Shown one piece after another: positions 18,875-28,613 of a DNA stretch of 64,000 bases. The DNA comes from Thalassotalea marina. Lineage in GTDB: Bacteria > Pseudomonadota > Gammaproteobacteria > Enterobacterales > Alteromonadaceae. The position numbers and the translations under genes were made by a program. Each line of letters starts with the position of its first letter. The stretch's first letter is position 1. The notes under the pieces are model-generated. The model saw only the letters and a program-made list of their open reading frames with translations. It was not told the origin of the DNA and searched no databases. The stretch is taken from NCBI RefSeq assembly GCF_014656435.1, contig NZ_BNCK01000002.1, positions 303,475 to 367,474 on the forward strand, written 5' to 3'.

Positions 18875-19165
18875 TTAAAAGCTAAGTTTCTTTTTCGATT
18901 TGTCGATGTAAGTTGAAGAAAAAGCAGTAATAACAACTGTTAGAGTTAGTACTGCGACGAAATACACTAAGCCTAGTGCAATCGGCATTAGTTTTATGCA
19001 TATGGTCAATGCAACTAATAACAACAGCCAACCACCGATGGTAAATACCCTTTCTCGTTGAGCTGTGTGTCTGGTCTTAAACCATTGCCTGTGATGTTTG
19101 GGCATGGACCAAGCTAAGCAGATGCAGCCAAATACCAAAGGCAGAAAACTTAATAAAAATATCAT
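18875..19165 (-). CDS. DUF3325-like small membrane protein
   Basis: A 96-residue protein with about three hydrophobic segments (residues 2-19, 43-60, 64-84) and the motif LAWSMPKHHRQWF typical of the DUF3325 group. It overlaps the PepSY gene by 4 bp and closes the DUF3649-PepSY-DUF3325 operon, a set commonly found near siderophore receptors. Its exact function is unknown; a role in ferric siderophore reduction or release is the usual inference. Confidence 0.8.
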   Translation of the reverse strand: MIFLLSFLPLVFGCICLAWSMPKHHRQWFKTRHTAQRERVFTIGGWLLLLVALTICIKLMPIALGLVYFVAVLTLTVVITAFSSTYIDKSKKKLSF

Positions 19166-20796
19166 TGGCCCATTGTCCTCGTTAACGCAGGTTGAGAAAC
19201 CCTTGGCTTAGGTGAGCGTTGTTGTGCAACTTTCTTGTTAGGTGTTTGTACGGTAATAGCTTTGTTTTTCATTCTTGCTGCTATGTAAAAAAATATACCG
19301 GCACAAGCGATAAAAAACAGATCTACGCTGGCAAACAACCAATTTCCAGAAGCTAGTGAACTAAATACATGTTTATCTAAGGTGATCACATTGATTATCG
19401 GTAACATTAAGCAGCACAGCCCAGCAAAGAATGTTTGCTCCATCCAAGCTTTTTCACTTGGCCTAAAATACGCGTGAATAAAACAGCCTAGCCAAGTGAT
19501 AAACATCACATGAACTTCCCATTCGCCGCGGTTTTCCATGTCTAAAGGCAACAATCTATTGGCGTTAAAAAACATAGCAACAGAAGCTAAAAGGCCAATC
19601 ACTACCGCGATATTAGTCGATTCAATATTTCGTAAGCTTTTTGGAATAGCTTGCCCAGGTTTGACTTTAATTTTGCGTTTTCGAACATAATAAATAGCGC
19701 CAGTTGCCATCATACAACAGCCTAGTGTTCCGGCTAAAAAGTACAGCCAGCGCAGTTCAATATCAGCAAATAAACCTTCATGTAATTCGAGCATTATCTT
19801 GTTAAATAACATAGCTGGGTTAGTTGCACGATCTTGAGTCTCGATAAATTCGCCAGTATTAGCGTTAAAAACATACTTTAACGTTGCTCTAGCGCCATAG
19901 ATGTTATCTGCAATGTGGGCGACAACTTTGGCATTTTCATCGCCAGGCGCTTTTATTCGTAAAGATGAAATTTGGGCAATATCAACCTTCTCTTGCAGTT
20001 TTTGATATAGGGTTTCTGCGTCCAACATAGTGGCTTTAATACCTGATCTTTCAACTTTTATTTGTGGGTAAAGTTTTTGATAAATATCACGGGCAGCGTT
20101 TTGATCAAATCCTAAACTGCCAAAAGCAATAAGTGGTAAAAAAGTGGTGATCATAAAAATTAATCCCGAGTACGAGATCATAAGCTGAAAGGGCAGGCTA
20201 GAAACGCTAACCAAATTATGTATATCTAACCATCCTTTACCATTACCTTGTGCCCTAAAGGTGAAAAAATCGGTAAATATCTTTCGGTGAATAATTATCC
20301 CAGAAACTACACCGATAAACATAAATAGGGTAATCACCCCAATTAAATAGTACGAAAAATCCGTATTGATATAGTGCAAACGCCAATGCATGCGATAGAG
20401 TGTTTGTCCGCCGGCCGTTTTTCTTGCAATATCCTCTACTGACTCCCCTGATCTTGGATCGATTAACACATTGTTACTGGTAGCGGGACTGCCATCTTCT
20501 GTAGATGGTGTTCGATAAAATAAGCGAGTGAGTAAGCCACCACGTTTTGCTTCTAAATCAATAAACCACTCTGGAGCATCCATGGCATTGGTTTGAGCGT
20601 AGTTTATAGCCGAGATAAATCGCTGTTTGTCTGTAGCGGTTTCATGGTGCGCAACTTCTGGGGTTAAATACTGATCAATTTCTTCGTCGAAATAGCCAGT
20701 AGTTCCCGTAACAAACATAAAATACATTAGCCAACATAAAATTAGCCCTATCCATGTATGCAGCCAAGTCATTGACTGTCTTAATCCGGTTTTCAT
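19162..20796 (-). CDS. PepSY-associated membrane protein (iron-linked)
   Basis: A 544-residue inner-membrane protein. The first helix carries LHTWIGLILCWLMYFMFVTGTTGYFD, the PepSY_TM start with a histidine likely to bind haem or metal, and further helices lie near 150-170, 205-230, 350-370 and 390-480. A large periplasmic domain separates the first helices, with RMHWRLHY near its end. Relatives such as Pseudomonas FoxB/FpvG-type proteins reduce ferric siderophores. It lies downstream of a Fur-box promoter and between DUF3649 and DUF3325 genes. Confidence 0.87.
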   Translation of the reverse strand: MKTGLRQSMTWLHTWIGLILCWLMYFMFVTGTTGYFDEEIDQYLTPEVAHHETATDKQRFISAINYAQTNAMDAPEWFIDLEAKRGGLLTRLFYRTPSTEDGSPATSNNVLIDPRSGESVEDIARKTAGGQTLYRMHWRLHYINTDFSYYLIGVITLFMFIGVVSGIIIHRKIFTDFFTFRAQGNGKGWLDIHNLVSVSSLPFQLMISYSGLIFMITTFLPLIAFGSLGFDQNAARDIYQKLYPQIKVERSGIKATMLDAETLYQKLQEKVDIAQISSLRIKAPGDENAKVVAHIADNIYGARATLKYVFNANTGEFIETQDRATNPAMLFNKIMLELHEGLFADIELRWLYFLAGTLGCCMMATGAIYYVRKRKIKVKPGQAIPKSLRNIESTNIAVVIGLLASVAMFFNANRLLPLDMENRGEWEVHVMFITWLGCFIHAYFRPSEKAWMEQTFFAGLCCLMLPIINVITLDKHVFSSLASGNWLFASVDLFFIACAGIFFYIAARMKNKAITVQTPNKKVAQQRSPKPRVSQPALTRTMGQ

Positions 20797-20800
20797 TGGT

Positions 20801-21073
20801 TTAATCCTGATAAATTAAGTAACTTCCACCACCGGTTAAGGTAATGCCTAGGCCTAAAACAATGGCGATAGTTTTGATATAAGGTGTATGAAAAATCCAC
20901 ATCACCAATGCGCTATAAAACAAAAAGGCAAACGTTAATACATAACTTAAACCTTCAGTTTTTGCCGATGGAAACAATAGTGTGATGAAAATACCCAGCG
21001 TATTGGTAAAAATAAATGCTGGTATCAATGCCGAAAATAATCTAATTAAGGCATCTTTCTTTGAACGTTGCAT
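20801..21073 (-). CDS. DUF3649-like small membrane protein
   Basis: The first gene of the iron-linked operon. It has about 90 residues with three hydrophobic stretches (FSALIPAFIFTNTLGIFITLL, then YVLTFAFLFYSALVMWIF, then IAIVLGLGITLTGGG), fitting DUF3649. I prefer ATG 21073; an in-frame TTG at 21097 would sit very close to the predicted transcription start. The gene ends 4 bp before the PepSY start. Confidence 0.78.
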   Translation of the reverse strand: MQRSKKDALIRLFSALIPAFIFTNTLGIFITLLFPSAKTEGLSYVLTFAFLFYSALVMWIFHTPYIKTIAIVLGLGITLTGGGSYLIYQD

Positions 21074-21112
21074 TGTCGTCAACTTACTTGTTAACAATGA
21101 AAAAAGTGTTGT

Positions 21113-21142
21113 AAATGATACTAATTATCATTCCTAAGTCAA
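21113..21142 (-). promoter_or_regulatory. Fur box and promoter of the DUF3649-PepSY-DUF3325 operon
   Basis: On the minus strand TTGACT (21142-21137) and TATCAT (21120-21115) form a sigma-70 promoter with 16 bp spacing. The segment 21113-21132, AATGATAATTAGTATCATTT on the minus strand, is a palindromic match to the Fur consensus and covers the spacer and -10. Iron repression is therefore expected. Confidence 0.88.
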
Positions 21143-21369
21143 TATCCGTTGTAAGTTTGTACGATAACTTGCACATTTATAAGGATAATGTGCTCAATTA
21201 CTCGGTAAGATTAACTTATGCGTCATACTAATTACCGCTGAATTATTTTGCCAGAAACTAGATTTGTAACATTGGTGATTAGCGGTAGGCTTTTGTCTGC
21301 AATTGGTCTATAATCGCGCCCAATTTAAATACCCTTAATTTATTAATTTATTATTCAAGAGGCTTTATC

Positions 21370-21801
21370 ATGGCTATCGAACGTACTTTTTCTATCGTTA
21401 AACCAGATGCAGTTGCAAAAAACGTAATCGGTCAAATCTACAACCGTTTCGAAACAGCTGGTTTAAAAATCATCGCGTCAAAAATGGTTCACCTTTCTAA
21501 AGAACAAGCAGAAGGTTTCTACGCTGAACATAAAGAGCGTCCTTTCTTCGGTGCTTTAGTAGAATTCATGACGTCTGGTCCTGTTATGGTTCAAGTTTTA
21601 GAAGGCGAAGGTGCTGTTCTTAAAAACCGTGAAATCATGGGGGCTACTAACCCAGCTGAAGCTTTAGCTGGTACTTTACGTGCTGACTACGCTAACTCTA
21701 TCGATGAGAACGCGGTACACGGTTCTGATGCTTTAGAATCAGCTGCACGTGAAATTGCTTACTTCTTCTCTGACGAAGAAATTTGCCCACGCACTCGTTA
21801 A
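21370..21801 (+). CDS. ndk: Nucleoside diphosphate kinase
   Basis: Transfers the gamma phosphate between nucleoside di- and triphosphates through a phospho-histidine. The 143 residues begin with [12 protein letters not shown], and the active-site histidine lies in NAVHGSD near residue 117. Length and motifs are standard. A TATAAT at 21309-21314 is a likely -10 element. Codon use is strongly biased, as expected of a highly expressed gene. Confidence 0.97.
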   Translation: MAIERTFSIVKPDAVAKNVIGQIYNRFETAGLKIIASKMVHLSKEQAEGFYAEHKERPFFGALVEFMTSGPVMVQVLEGEGAVLKNREIMGATNPAEALAGTLRADYANSIDENAVHGSDALESAAREIAYFFSDEEICPRTR

Positions 21802-21902
21802 TAACAAGTACATGGGCTGATTAGCTATGTTTTGGGCTTAGAGTTTTTCTTTGCATTAAAGCATGGGCTAACAGCTATGACTCCTAAAGAGTCATAATAT
21901 AG

Positions 21903-21942
21903 AAAGGGTTTTACTGATGATTCGGTAAAATCCTTTTGCTTT
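21903..21942 (+). terminator. Probable terminator after ndk
   Basis: AAAGGGTTTTAC (21903-21914) pairs with GTAAAATCCTTT (21925-21936) with one G-U pair, followed by a T-rich stretch. It lies 100 bp after the ndk stop. Confidence 0.7.
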
Positions 21943-22017
21943 ATATTGGATAAAGCGAAATGTAGACAATGGTAAGAGTTTTTAACAAAAGAAGTTTTAC
22001 CATTAGCTGAATTGAAA

Positions 22018-22046
22018 TTGTCACACTTGGTGAAAAAGTGTACAAT
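22018..22046 (+). promoter_or_regulatory. rlmN promoter
   Basis: TTGTCA (22018-22023) and TACAAT (22041-22046) are separated by exactly 17 bp, about 40 bp before the rlmN start. It probably also drives pilF and rodZ. Confidence 0.75.
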
Positions 22047-22087
22047 TTGCGCCCTTTAATTTTTGTAGTATTGAGAGTTGTTTGAAC

Positions 22088-23248
22088 ATGAGTGACCAAG
22101 CACAAGTCGTAAGTCCGCCGATTAGCAAGATCAACTTATTAAACTTTGACCATCAAGGGTTAAGAGAGTTTTTTGCATCAATTGGTGAAAAGCCATTTCG
22201 TGCTGACCAAGTCATGAAGTGGATGTATCATTTTGGTTATGACGACTTTGAGCAAATGACTAACCTCAACAAAAAGCTACGAGAAAAATTAGCTAGACGT
22301 TGTGAGATCAAAGCGCCAGAGATTTCGAAAAAGCAGGTATCGTCAGATGGCACGATTAAATATGCACTTAAGCTAGAAGGTGGCCAAGAAGTTGAAACAG
22401 TTTGGATCCCTGAAAATAATCGTGCAACACTTTGTGTATCTTCACAGGTTGGTTGTGCTTTAGAGTGTAGTTTCTGTTCTACTGCTCAGCAGGGCTTTAA
22501 CCGCAACCTATCGGTTTCAGAGATTATTGGTCAGGTGTGGCGAGTTGCTAATGATATTGGTGCTACTCGTATTGCTGGTAAGCGACCAATTACTAACATT
22601 GTGATGATGGGCATGGGTGAACCTTTGCTAAACATGAAAAACCTGATCCCGGCGCTTGACAATATGTTAAACGATCTTGGTTACGGTTTATCAAAGCGTC
22701 GTGTGACGGTAAGTACCTCTGGTGTTGTTCCTGCACTTGATATGCTGAAAGAAAAAATTGACTGTGCATTAGCTATTTCTGTTCATGCGCCAAATGACGA
22801 ACTGCGTGATGTTTTGGTACCAATTAACAAAAAATATCCGTTGCAAGAATTTCTGGCGGCGTCACGACGCTACATTGATGGTTCAAAGGCGCAAAAAGCA
22901 GTAACCGTTGAGTATGTTATGATTCAAGAAGTTAATGACTCAACAGATCATGCACATCAACTTGCACATGCGTTAAAAGATACGCCTAGCAAGATCAACT
23001 TGATCCCGTTTAACCCATACCCTGGTTCTCCTTACTTACGCTCAAGTAATTCTAGAATTGATCGCTTTGATAAAGTGTTACAAAGTTATGGCTTTACTGT
23101 TATCACTCGCAGAACACGAGGTGATGACATAGATGCTGCATGCGGTCAGTTGGCGGGTGATGTATTGGATCGTACAAAACGAACGTCGGTAATCGCAGAA
23201 CAAAAAAAACAGGTGAAACCTGAACAAATTTCAGTAAAAATAGTCTGA
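22088..23248 (+). CDS. rlmN: 23S rRNA (A2503)/tRNA (A37) C2 methyltransferase RlmN
   Basis: A radical SAM enzyme. The cluster-binding motif is CALECSFC (C-x3-C-x2-C) near residue 120, with the [11 protein letters not shown]-binding stretch and a C-terminal catalytic cysteine in DAACGQLAG. Starting at ATG 22088 gives 386 residues; a TTG two codons earlier is less likely. It leads the conserved rlmN-pilF-rodZ-ispG run. Confidence 0.96.
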   Translation: MSDQAQVVSPPISKINLLNFDHQGLREFFASIGEKPFRADQVMKWMYHFGYDDFEQMTNLNKKLREKLARRCEIKAPEISKKQVSSDGTIKYALKLEGGQEVETVWIPENNRATLCVSSQVGCALECSFCSTAQQGFNRNLSVSEIIGQVWRVANDIGATRIAGKRPITNIVMMGMGEPLLNMKNLIPALDNMLNDLGYGLSKRRVTVSTSGVVPALDMLKEKIDCALAISVHAPNDELRDVLVPINKKYPLQEFLAASRRYIDGSKAQKAVTVEYVMIQEVNDSTDHAHQLAHALKDTPSKINLIPFNPYPGSPYLRSSNSRIDRFDKVLQSYGFTVITRRTRGDDIDAACGQLAGDVLDRTKRTSVIAEQKKQVKPEQISVKIV

Positions 23249-23274
23249 TAGAAAATTAGCCACCTAAAGTTGCC

Positions 23275-24414
23275 ATGGAATTGAGCTTAAAAAAAACAGG
23301 TTTATTGTTGATGGCGTTTGCGTTGACGGGTTGTGTTACGCAAACATACGAAAATGATAAAACGACTCCTGTGATTAAAAATGAGTCTAGCAATAATGAA
23401 ATTGCTATGACACGAATTTCTTTGGGGTTAGGCTATCTAAAGATGGGTAACACCACTCAGGCTAAATTAAATTTAGAAAAAGCAAAACGCTTTGCGCCTA
23501 ATCTTGTGCAAGTGTATACCGCATTTGCACATTATTATGATGTTGTTGGCGAACCTGAATTAGCAACACAGGCGTTTGATAAAGCATTAACTTTAAATGC
23601 AAAAGATGCAGATACACTCAATAATTATGGTGTGTTTCTGTGTAAGCAAGAAAAGTATGACAAAGCGGAAAAGCAATTTTTAAAAGCTATTGCGGTGCCA
23701 GCTTATTTACTGGTGGCAAAAAGTTATGAAAATTTAGCCTTGTGTCAGCTCAAAGCTAATAATTTTGACAAAGCTGAGCATTATCTAGATAAATCAATTC
23801 AACACAGCCCAACAAGTGCATCGAGTTTATTACAAATGATGCGCTTACAATATGCCAAGGCAAATTATGAAGACGCGCAAGTGTATTTAAAGCGATATGA
23901 AAAATCGACGCGTCGATTTTCTTCGCAAGCGTTAGCCTTAGCATACAAAATATATGAAAAACAAAACAATCAACGAATCGCAAAAAACTATGGCGCGATG
24001 TTGGTGAAAATGTTTCCGAACTCTTTTGAAGCTAGACAATATTTATTGAATGAACTTGACGTAATTGAAGCTGATGAATTAGCAAAACTTTACCAATCAA
24101 CACAGCAAACGACTGTTAGTACTAACAAGCGGGTTGTTAAGTTATCTCCATCATCATCAGGTCAAGTTGAAAAAAGTAAACCGCAGCAAAAGGCAACAGT
24201 TACAAATGTTAAGCCTACGCAAACGCTAAAACCAGAAGAGCCAAGAGCTCACCATATTGTTAAAGCGGGTGAAACTTTATTTTCAATTTCACGTACATAT
24301 AACATTCAAATGAAAGCAATAGAGCGCTGGAATAGTATTTCACGAACAGGAACGATAAAAGTGGGTGATATCATCTACTTAGCTGCGCCATCCAGTGAAA
24401 TAAATGAACAGTAG
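23275..24414 (+). CDS. pilF: PilF/PilW-type TPR lipoprotein with C-terminal LysM domain
   Basis: A lipoprotein signal ends in LTGC (Cys20). Tetratricopeptide repeats fill residues 45-250 (for example LGYLKMGNTTQAKLNLEKA and YGVFLCKQEKYDKAEKQF), matching PilF/PilW, the outer-membrane pilotin that assembles the PilQ secretin of type IV pili. After a Ser/Gln/Lys linker, residues from about 325 form a LysM module (HHIVKAGETLFSISRTYNI and KVGDIIYL), which binds peptidoglycan. Classical PilF is about 250 residues and lacks LysM, so this is an extended form. Position between rlmN and rodZ is conserved. Confidence 0.88.
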   Translation: MELSLKKTGLLLMAFALTGCVTQTYENDKTTPVIKNESSNNEIAMTRISLGLGYLKMGNTTQAKLNLEKAKRFAPNLVQVYTAFAHYYDVVGEPELATQAFDKALTLNAKDADTLNNYGVFLCKQEKYDKAEKQFLKAIAVPAYLLVAKSYENLALCQLKANNFDKAEHYLDKSIQHSPTSASSLLQMMRLQYAKANYEDAQVYLKRYEKSTRRFSSQALALAYKIYEKQNNQRIAKNYGAMLVKMFPNSFEARQYLLNELDVIEADELAKLYQSTQQTTVSTNKRVVKLSPSSSGQVEKSKPQQKATVTNVKPTQTLKPEEPRAHHIVKAGETLFSISRTYNIQMKAIERWNSISRTGTIKVGDIIYLAAPSSEINEQ

Positions 24415-24423
24415 AAACTATTA

Positions 24424-25425
24424 ATGACGCAAGAAAGCAATTTAAACGATATTCCTGAAGAAGTAGAATTTGTCGGCCCAGGGCAGATATTATCAGTTGC
24501 CCGTCAAAAATTAGGTTTAAGCCAGCAAGATGTTGCTGAGCGACTTAATTTTAGGGCTAGTTTAGTGAGTAATATTGAAAAGGATGTATTCGATACTTCT
24601 TTGCCAGATACATTTAATCGTGGTTACTTAAAAAACTACGCTAAGTTAGTTGAAGTTAAAGAACAAGACATTTTAGCGAGTTATGAAGCACTTAATGTCG
24701 CCAATAAACAGGGCACTAAAATGCAGAGTTTTTCAAAGGAAACTGAAAAACAAGCACAAAATAGCCTGCTAATGTGGATCAGCTATCTGATTTTGGCGAT
24801 TTTAATAGGTTCTAGTGTTGTTTGGTGGGTGCAAGATGCAAAAAATAATAGCGTGACAGAGCCTGTTGCAACACAAAGCGAGACTACTGCTGCTAATGAG
24901 CAAGATGAAAACCTAGTATTAGCGTCTGAAGTTAAAACAACTGCTAATGATGACCAAGTTATCGCTCCATTAAATGAGCAATCTTCTGCACAGGTCAAGC
25001 TAGAGCAGGATATCGAGGCAACTAACGCAAACAAGGATGACTTAAAACCTGTTCAAACTGAACTTGAGCGCCAAGGCGTTAGTCAGGCTATGTCTGATAA
25101 AACTCCCACAGATGTGACAACTAACACTGAACAAACACCAAGTGACCAAAACTCATTAGACACCACTGCAAATATTACTCATGTTAAATTTACCTTCTCT
25201 GGTGACTGTTGGGTCAATATTTATGATGCAACAGGTGAGCGTGTTGCTTGGGGAATTAAAAAAGGCGGCTACGTCATGGACATTTCAGGACAGGCACCTT
25301 TTACCGTAACATTAGGTAAGCCGGAATTGGTCAGTATAAACTATGCAGGTGAGGCGATTGATATGTCTCAGTTTAACCGCGGTAATATTGCAAAATTCAC
25401 CTTGCCGCTTAATGCAGATAATTAA
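24424..25425 (+). CDS. rodZ: RodZ-like cytoskeletal membrane protein
   Basis: The N-terminus is a Cro/C1-type helix-turn-helix (LSVARQKLGLSQQDVAERL, residues 22-40) that in RodZ contacts MreB. One membrane helix lies near residues 119-138, then a long acidic Thr/Gln-rich periplasmic linker, then the C-terminal DUF4115 beta domain from about 255 (FTFSGDCWVNIYDATGERVAWG). This architecture and the place between pilF and ispG identify RodZ, which maintains rod shape. It starts 9 bp after pilF. Confidence 0.93.
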   Translation: MTQESNLNDIPEEVEFVGPGQILSVARQKLGLSQQDVAERLNFRASLVSNIEKDVFDTSLPDTFNRGYLKNYAKLVEVKEQDILASYEALNVANKQGTKMQSFSKETEKQAQNSLLMWISYLILAILIGSSVVWWVQDAKNNSVTEPVATQSETTAANEQDENLVLASEVKTTANDDQVIAPLNEQSSAQVKLEQDIEATNANKDDLKPVQTELERQGVSQAMSDKTPTDVTTNTEQTPSDQNSLDTTANITHVKFTFSGDCWVNIYDATGERVAWGIKKGGYVMDISGQAPFTVTLGKPELVSINYAGEAIDMSQFNRGNIAKFTLPLNADN

Positions 25426-25441
25426 TTAAGAGCGAATTATC

Positions 25442-26563
25442 ATGTTTAAAGAATCTCCTATCATTCGCCGAAAATCACGCCAGATAATGGTTGGTAATGT
25501 ACCTGTAGGTGGCGATGCGCCTATTGCTGTTCAGTCAATGACCAATACGTTAACAACAGATGTTGCGGCAACCGTTGCACAAATTAAAGCACTTGAAGCT
25601 GTTGGCGCTGATATTGTACGAGTTAGTGTGCCTACGATGGATGCTGCAGAAGCATTTAAAGAAATTAAAAAGCAAGTATCTGTGCCTTTGGTCACTGATA
25701 TTCATTTTGATTATCGTATTGCTTTAAAAGTCGCTGAATATGGTGCTGACTGTTTGCGAATTAACCCAGGTAACATTGGCCGAGAAGATCGCGTAAGAGC
25801 TGTTGTCGCTTCTGCTCGAGATAAAGGTATTCCCATTCGAATTGGCGTTAACGGTGGCTCGTTAGAAAAAGACATTCAAGAAAAGTATACCGAGCCTACA
25901 CCAGAAGCCTTGTTAGAATCAGCGATGCGTCATGTAGATATTCTCGATCGTCTTAATTTTCACGACTTTAAAGTCAGTGTTAAAGCGTCAGATGTATTTT
26001 TAGCAGTTGGCTCATATCGTTTATTGGCTAAACAAATAGATAACCCATTGCACTTAGGAATAACAGAAGCGGGTGGTTTACGCTCTGGCTCTGTTAAATC
26101 ATCTGTAGGATTAGGCTTGTTGTTATCAGAAGGTATAGGCGATACATTACGTGTTTCATTAGCTGCCGATCCTGTTGAAGAAGTTAAAGTGGGTTTCGAT
26201 ATTTTAAAATCGCTTAAATTGAGAAGCCGTGGTATTAACTTTATTGCTTGCCCAAGCTGTTCACGCCAAGAGTTTGATGTGATTAGCACAGTCAATGAAT
26301 TAGAGCAGCGTGTTGAAGATATTATGACACCGATGGATGTTTCGATTATTGGCTGTATTGTTAATGGGCCAGGTGAAGCTGAAGTGTCTGATCTTGGTTT
26401 AACGGGCAGCAGTAAAAAAAGCGGCTTTTATCTAGACGGCATTCGTCAAAAAGAAAGGTTTGATAATAATAATTTGGTTGATCAACTTGAAGCTCGTATT
26501 CGAGCAAAAGCAAAACTGATGGATAAAGCAAACCAAATAGACTTTAAAGAAATAACCGAGTAG
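25442..26563 (+). CDS. ispG: (E)-4-hydroxy-3-methylbut-2-enyl-diphosphate synthase
   Basis: The penultimate MEP-pathway enzyme, a 4Fe-4S protein. The TIM-barrel part has [15 protein letters not shown] and RINPGNIG; the C-terminal cluster ligands are in [11 protein letters not shown] and [16 protein letters not shown]. It is 373 residues, the usual bacterial length. It sits 16 bp after rodZ and so is likely in the same transcript. Confidence 0.97.
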   Translation: MFKESPIIRRKSRQIMVGNVPVGGDAPIAVQSMTNTLTTDVAATVAQIKALEAVGADIVRVSVPTMDAAEAFKEIKKQVSVPLVTDIHFDYRIALKVAEYGADCLRINPGNIGREDRVRAVVASARDKGIPIRIGVNGGSLEKDIQEKYTEPTPEALLESAMRHVDILDRLNFHDFKVSVKASDVFLAVGSYRLLAKQIDNPLHLGITEAGGLRSGSVKSSVGLGLLLSEGIGDTLRVSLAADPVEEVKVGFDILKSLKLRSRGINFIACPSCSRQEFDVISTVNELEQRVEDIMTPMDVSIIGCIVNGPGEAEVSDLGLTGSSKKSGFYLDGIRQKERFDNNNLVDQLEARIRAKAKLMDKANQIDFKEITE

Positions 26564-26573
26564 TAGCAGCTAG

Positions 26574-26602
26574 TTTACGTTTTTAGGCAAACTGCCTATA
26601 AT
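26574..26602 (+). promoter_or_regulatory. Promoter for hisS
   Basis: TTTACG (26574-26579) and TATAAT (26597-26602) are 17 bp apart in the ispG-hisS gap, so hisS and the genes after it can be transcribed independently of ispG. Confidence 0.78.
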
Positions 26603-26649
26603 GCGCGCTGCATTTTATACATTTCTGGCAAAAAGAGAGAACCTTTTAG

Positions 26650-27924
26650 GTGAGTAAAACAATTCAAGCAATTCGCGGCATGAACGATTGCCTTCCTTCT
26701 GAAACCAATATTTGGCAAAAAGTTGAAGCAACATTACGTAAAGTAGCCAGCAATTATGGCTTTGCTGAAATTCGTATGCCAATCGTTGAATCTACTGCAC
26801 TTTTTAAACGTTCTATTGGTGAAGTCACTGACATCGTTGAAAAAGAAATGTATACCTTTGATGACAGAAATGGTGACAGTTTAACTTTGCGCCCTGAAGG
26901 CACAGCAAGCTGTGTAAGAGCGGGCAATCAGCATGGTTTACTTTACAACCAAGAGCAACGTTTGTGGTACATGGGGCCGATGTTTCGCCATGAAAGACCA
27001 CAAAAAGGTCGTTATCGTCAGTTTCACCAATTTGGTATCGAAGCCTTTGGTTTTGCTACACCAGACATAGATGCTGAAATTATTTCACTATCAGCAAGAC
27101 TTTGGAAGGAACTTGGCATCGCAGAATTTGTCACACTAGAGCTTAATTCATTGGGTTCTAATGAAGAACGTGCGACTTATCGCAATGCCTTGGTCGAGTT
27201 TTTGACCGAAAAAGAAGCCTTGTTAGATGAAGACTCAAAACGTCGTATGCATACCAATCCATTGCGTGTGCTTGATAGTAAAAATCCAGAAGTGCAACAA
27301 GCACTAGTTGGTGCGCCAAAGCTAATGGATTATCTTGGTGAAGAGTCAAAAACACATTTTGAGCAAGTTTTAGCTAGGTTAGATGCCGCTGGTATAAAAT
27401 ACGTAATAAACGATAAACTAGTTAGAGGTTTAGACTATTACAACCGTACTGTGTTTGAATGGACAACAGACAGTTTAGGTGCACAAGGTACGGTATGTGC
27501 CGGTGGTCGCTACGACGGTTTAGTAGAGCAGCTAGGTGGTAAAGCAACACCAGCATTTGGATTTGCCTTGGGTATTGAACGCTTAGTACTCATGTTAACA
27601 AGCTTAGACAAACTAGAAGGCATTCGCCCTCAAGTTGATGCGTATGTCATTAGTTTGGGTGATGGTGTAGATATTAAAGCTACTGCATTAGCTGAGCTTT
27701 GGAGAGATCAAGTGCCACAAACACGCATCCAAACGCATTGTGGTGGTGGCAACATGAAGAAACAAATGAAGCGAGCTGACAAATCAGGTGCTCAGATTGC
27801 CATTATTATTGGCGAAGATGAAATCGCTAACCAAGTGGTTACCATTAAATATTTGCGTGGCCAACAAGAACAACAACAAGTGGGTATTAACGAAATACCT
27901 GCTTTATTAACGAATTTAGTTTAA
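26650..27924 (+). CDS. hisS: Histidyl-tRNA synthetase
   Basis: A class II synthetase of 424 residues charging tRNA-His. It has the N-terminal IRGMNDCLP, motif 2 around [19 protein letters not shown], the histidine-specific [14 protein letters not shown] and motif 3 [11 protein letters not shown], then a C-terminal anticodon-binding domain from about residue 325. It starts with GTG behind TTTTAGGT. Confidence 0.97.
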   Translation: MSKTIQAIRGMNDCLPSETNIWQKVEATLRKVASNYGFAEIRMPIVESTALFKRSIGEVTDIVEKEMYTFDDRNGDSLTLRPEGTASCVRAGNQHGLLYNQEQRLWYMGPMFRHERPQKGRYRQFHQFGIEAFGFATPDIDAEIISLSARLWKELGIAEFVTLELNSLGSNEERATYRNALVEFLTEKEALLDEDSKRRMHTNPLRVLDSKNPEVQQALVGAPKLMDYLGEESKTHFEQVLARLDAAGIKYVINDKLVRGLDYYNRTVFEWTTDSLGAQGTVCAGGRYDGLVEQLGGKATPAFGFALGIERLVLMLTSLDKLEGIRPQVDAYVISLGDGVDIKATALAELWRDQVPQTRIQTHCGGGNMKKQMKRADKSGAQIAIIIGEDEIANQVVTIKYLRGQQEQQQVGINEIPALLTNLV

Positions 27925-27933
27925 GGAAGTGTT

Positions 27934-28572
27934 GTGGATATACATCAAACAGAAGAAGAACAAGTAGAACAGATTAAAAAGATTTGGCAAGAATACGGTA
28001 ATGCAATTATTACTGGATTAGTGCTGGGTTTAGGTGGTTTTATTGCATATGGTTACTACAACCAAAACAAACTCGCAGAGGAAATGACCACTTCTGATGG
28101 TTATCAGCAAGTTCTTGAGTTAGCAGGTGAAGGCGATGAGTCTTTTCAAAATAAAGGCAACGAATTCATCAAGGCAAATCCAGAGTCAAACTATGCAGGC
28201 TTAACGGCTTTAGCGCTTGCTAAAGATTCTGCTGAGCACAAAGATTGGGCTCAAGTAGAAAAGTACCTAAACACAGCTATTGAAAAAACCAATGACAAAG
28301 GCATTAAAGCGTTGGCGACCCTGCGTTTAGCTAAAGTTCAAGTGCAAACTGAACAATATGACGCGGCGATTGCTACTTTGTCTGCAACGCTACCTGAATC
28401 ATACAAAGCAAGCATTGAAGAAATTAAAGGTGATGCTTACTTAAAACAGGGTAATCAAGATAAAGCACGTGCAGCTTATCAAGCAGCTATTGATGCGTCT
28501 GGTCAAGCAGGAAACCCTGTTTTACAAATGAAACTAGACGACCTAGCTGAAACCGTGGTGTTAACTAAGTAA
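27934..28572 (+). CDS. yfgM: YfgM-like ancillary SecYEG / chaperone protein
   Basis: The protein is 212 residues with a short cytosolic start, a membrane helix at residues 20-42 (AIITGLVLGLGGFIAYGYY) and a periplasmic tetratricopeptide-like domain (for example EEIKGDAYLKQGNQDKARAAY). YfgM associates with the Sec translocon and PpiD and helps outer-membrane protein biogenesis. It starts with GTG 9 bp after hisS, and bamB follows, the conserved gammaproteobacterial order. Confidence 0.9.
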   Translation: MDIHQTEEEQVEQIKKIWQEYGNAIITGLVLGLGGFIAYGYYNQNKLAEEMTTSDGYQQVLELAGEGDESFQNKGNEFIKANPESNYAGLTALALAKDSAEHKDWAQVEKYLNTAIEKTNDKGIKALATLRLAKVQVQTEQYDAAIATLSATLPESYKASIEEIKGDAYLKQGNQDKARAAYQAAIDASGQAGNPVLQMKLDDLAETVVLTK

Positions 28573-28613
28573 CACTATTTAATTGCTTTGCTAAATAGAA
28601 TTTGGAGCAGTAA

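Noticed and set aside
21811-21880. Imperfect direct repeat around CATGGGCT and AGCTATG after ndk.
   Set aside because: The two copies differ at several positions and have no known counterpart, so it could be chance.
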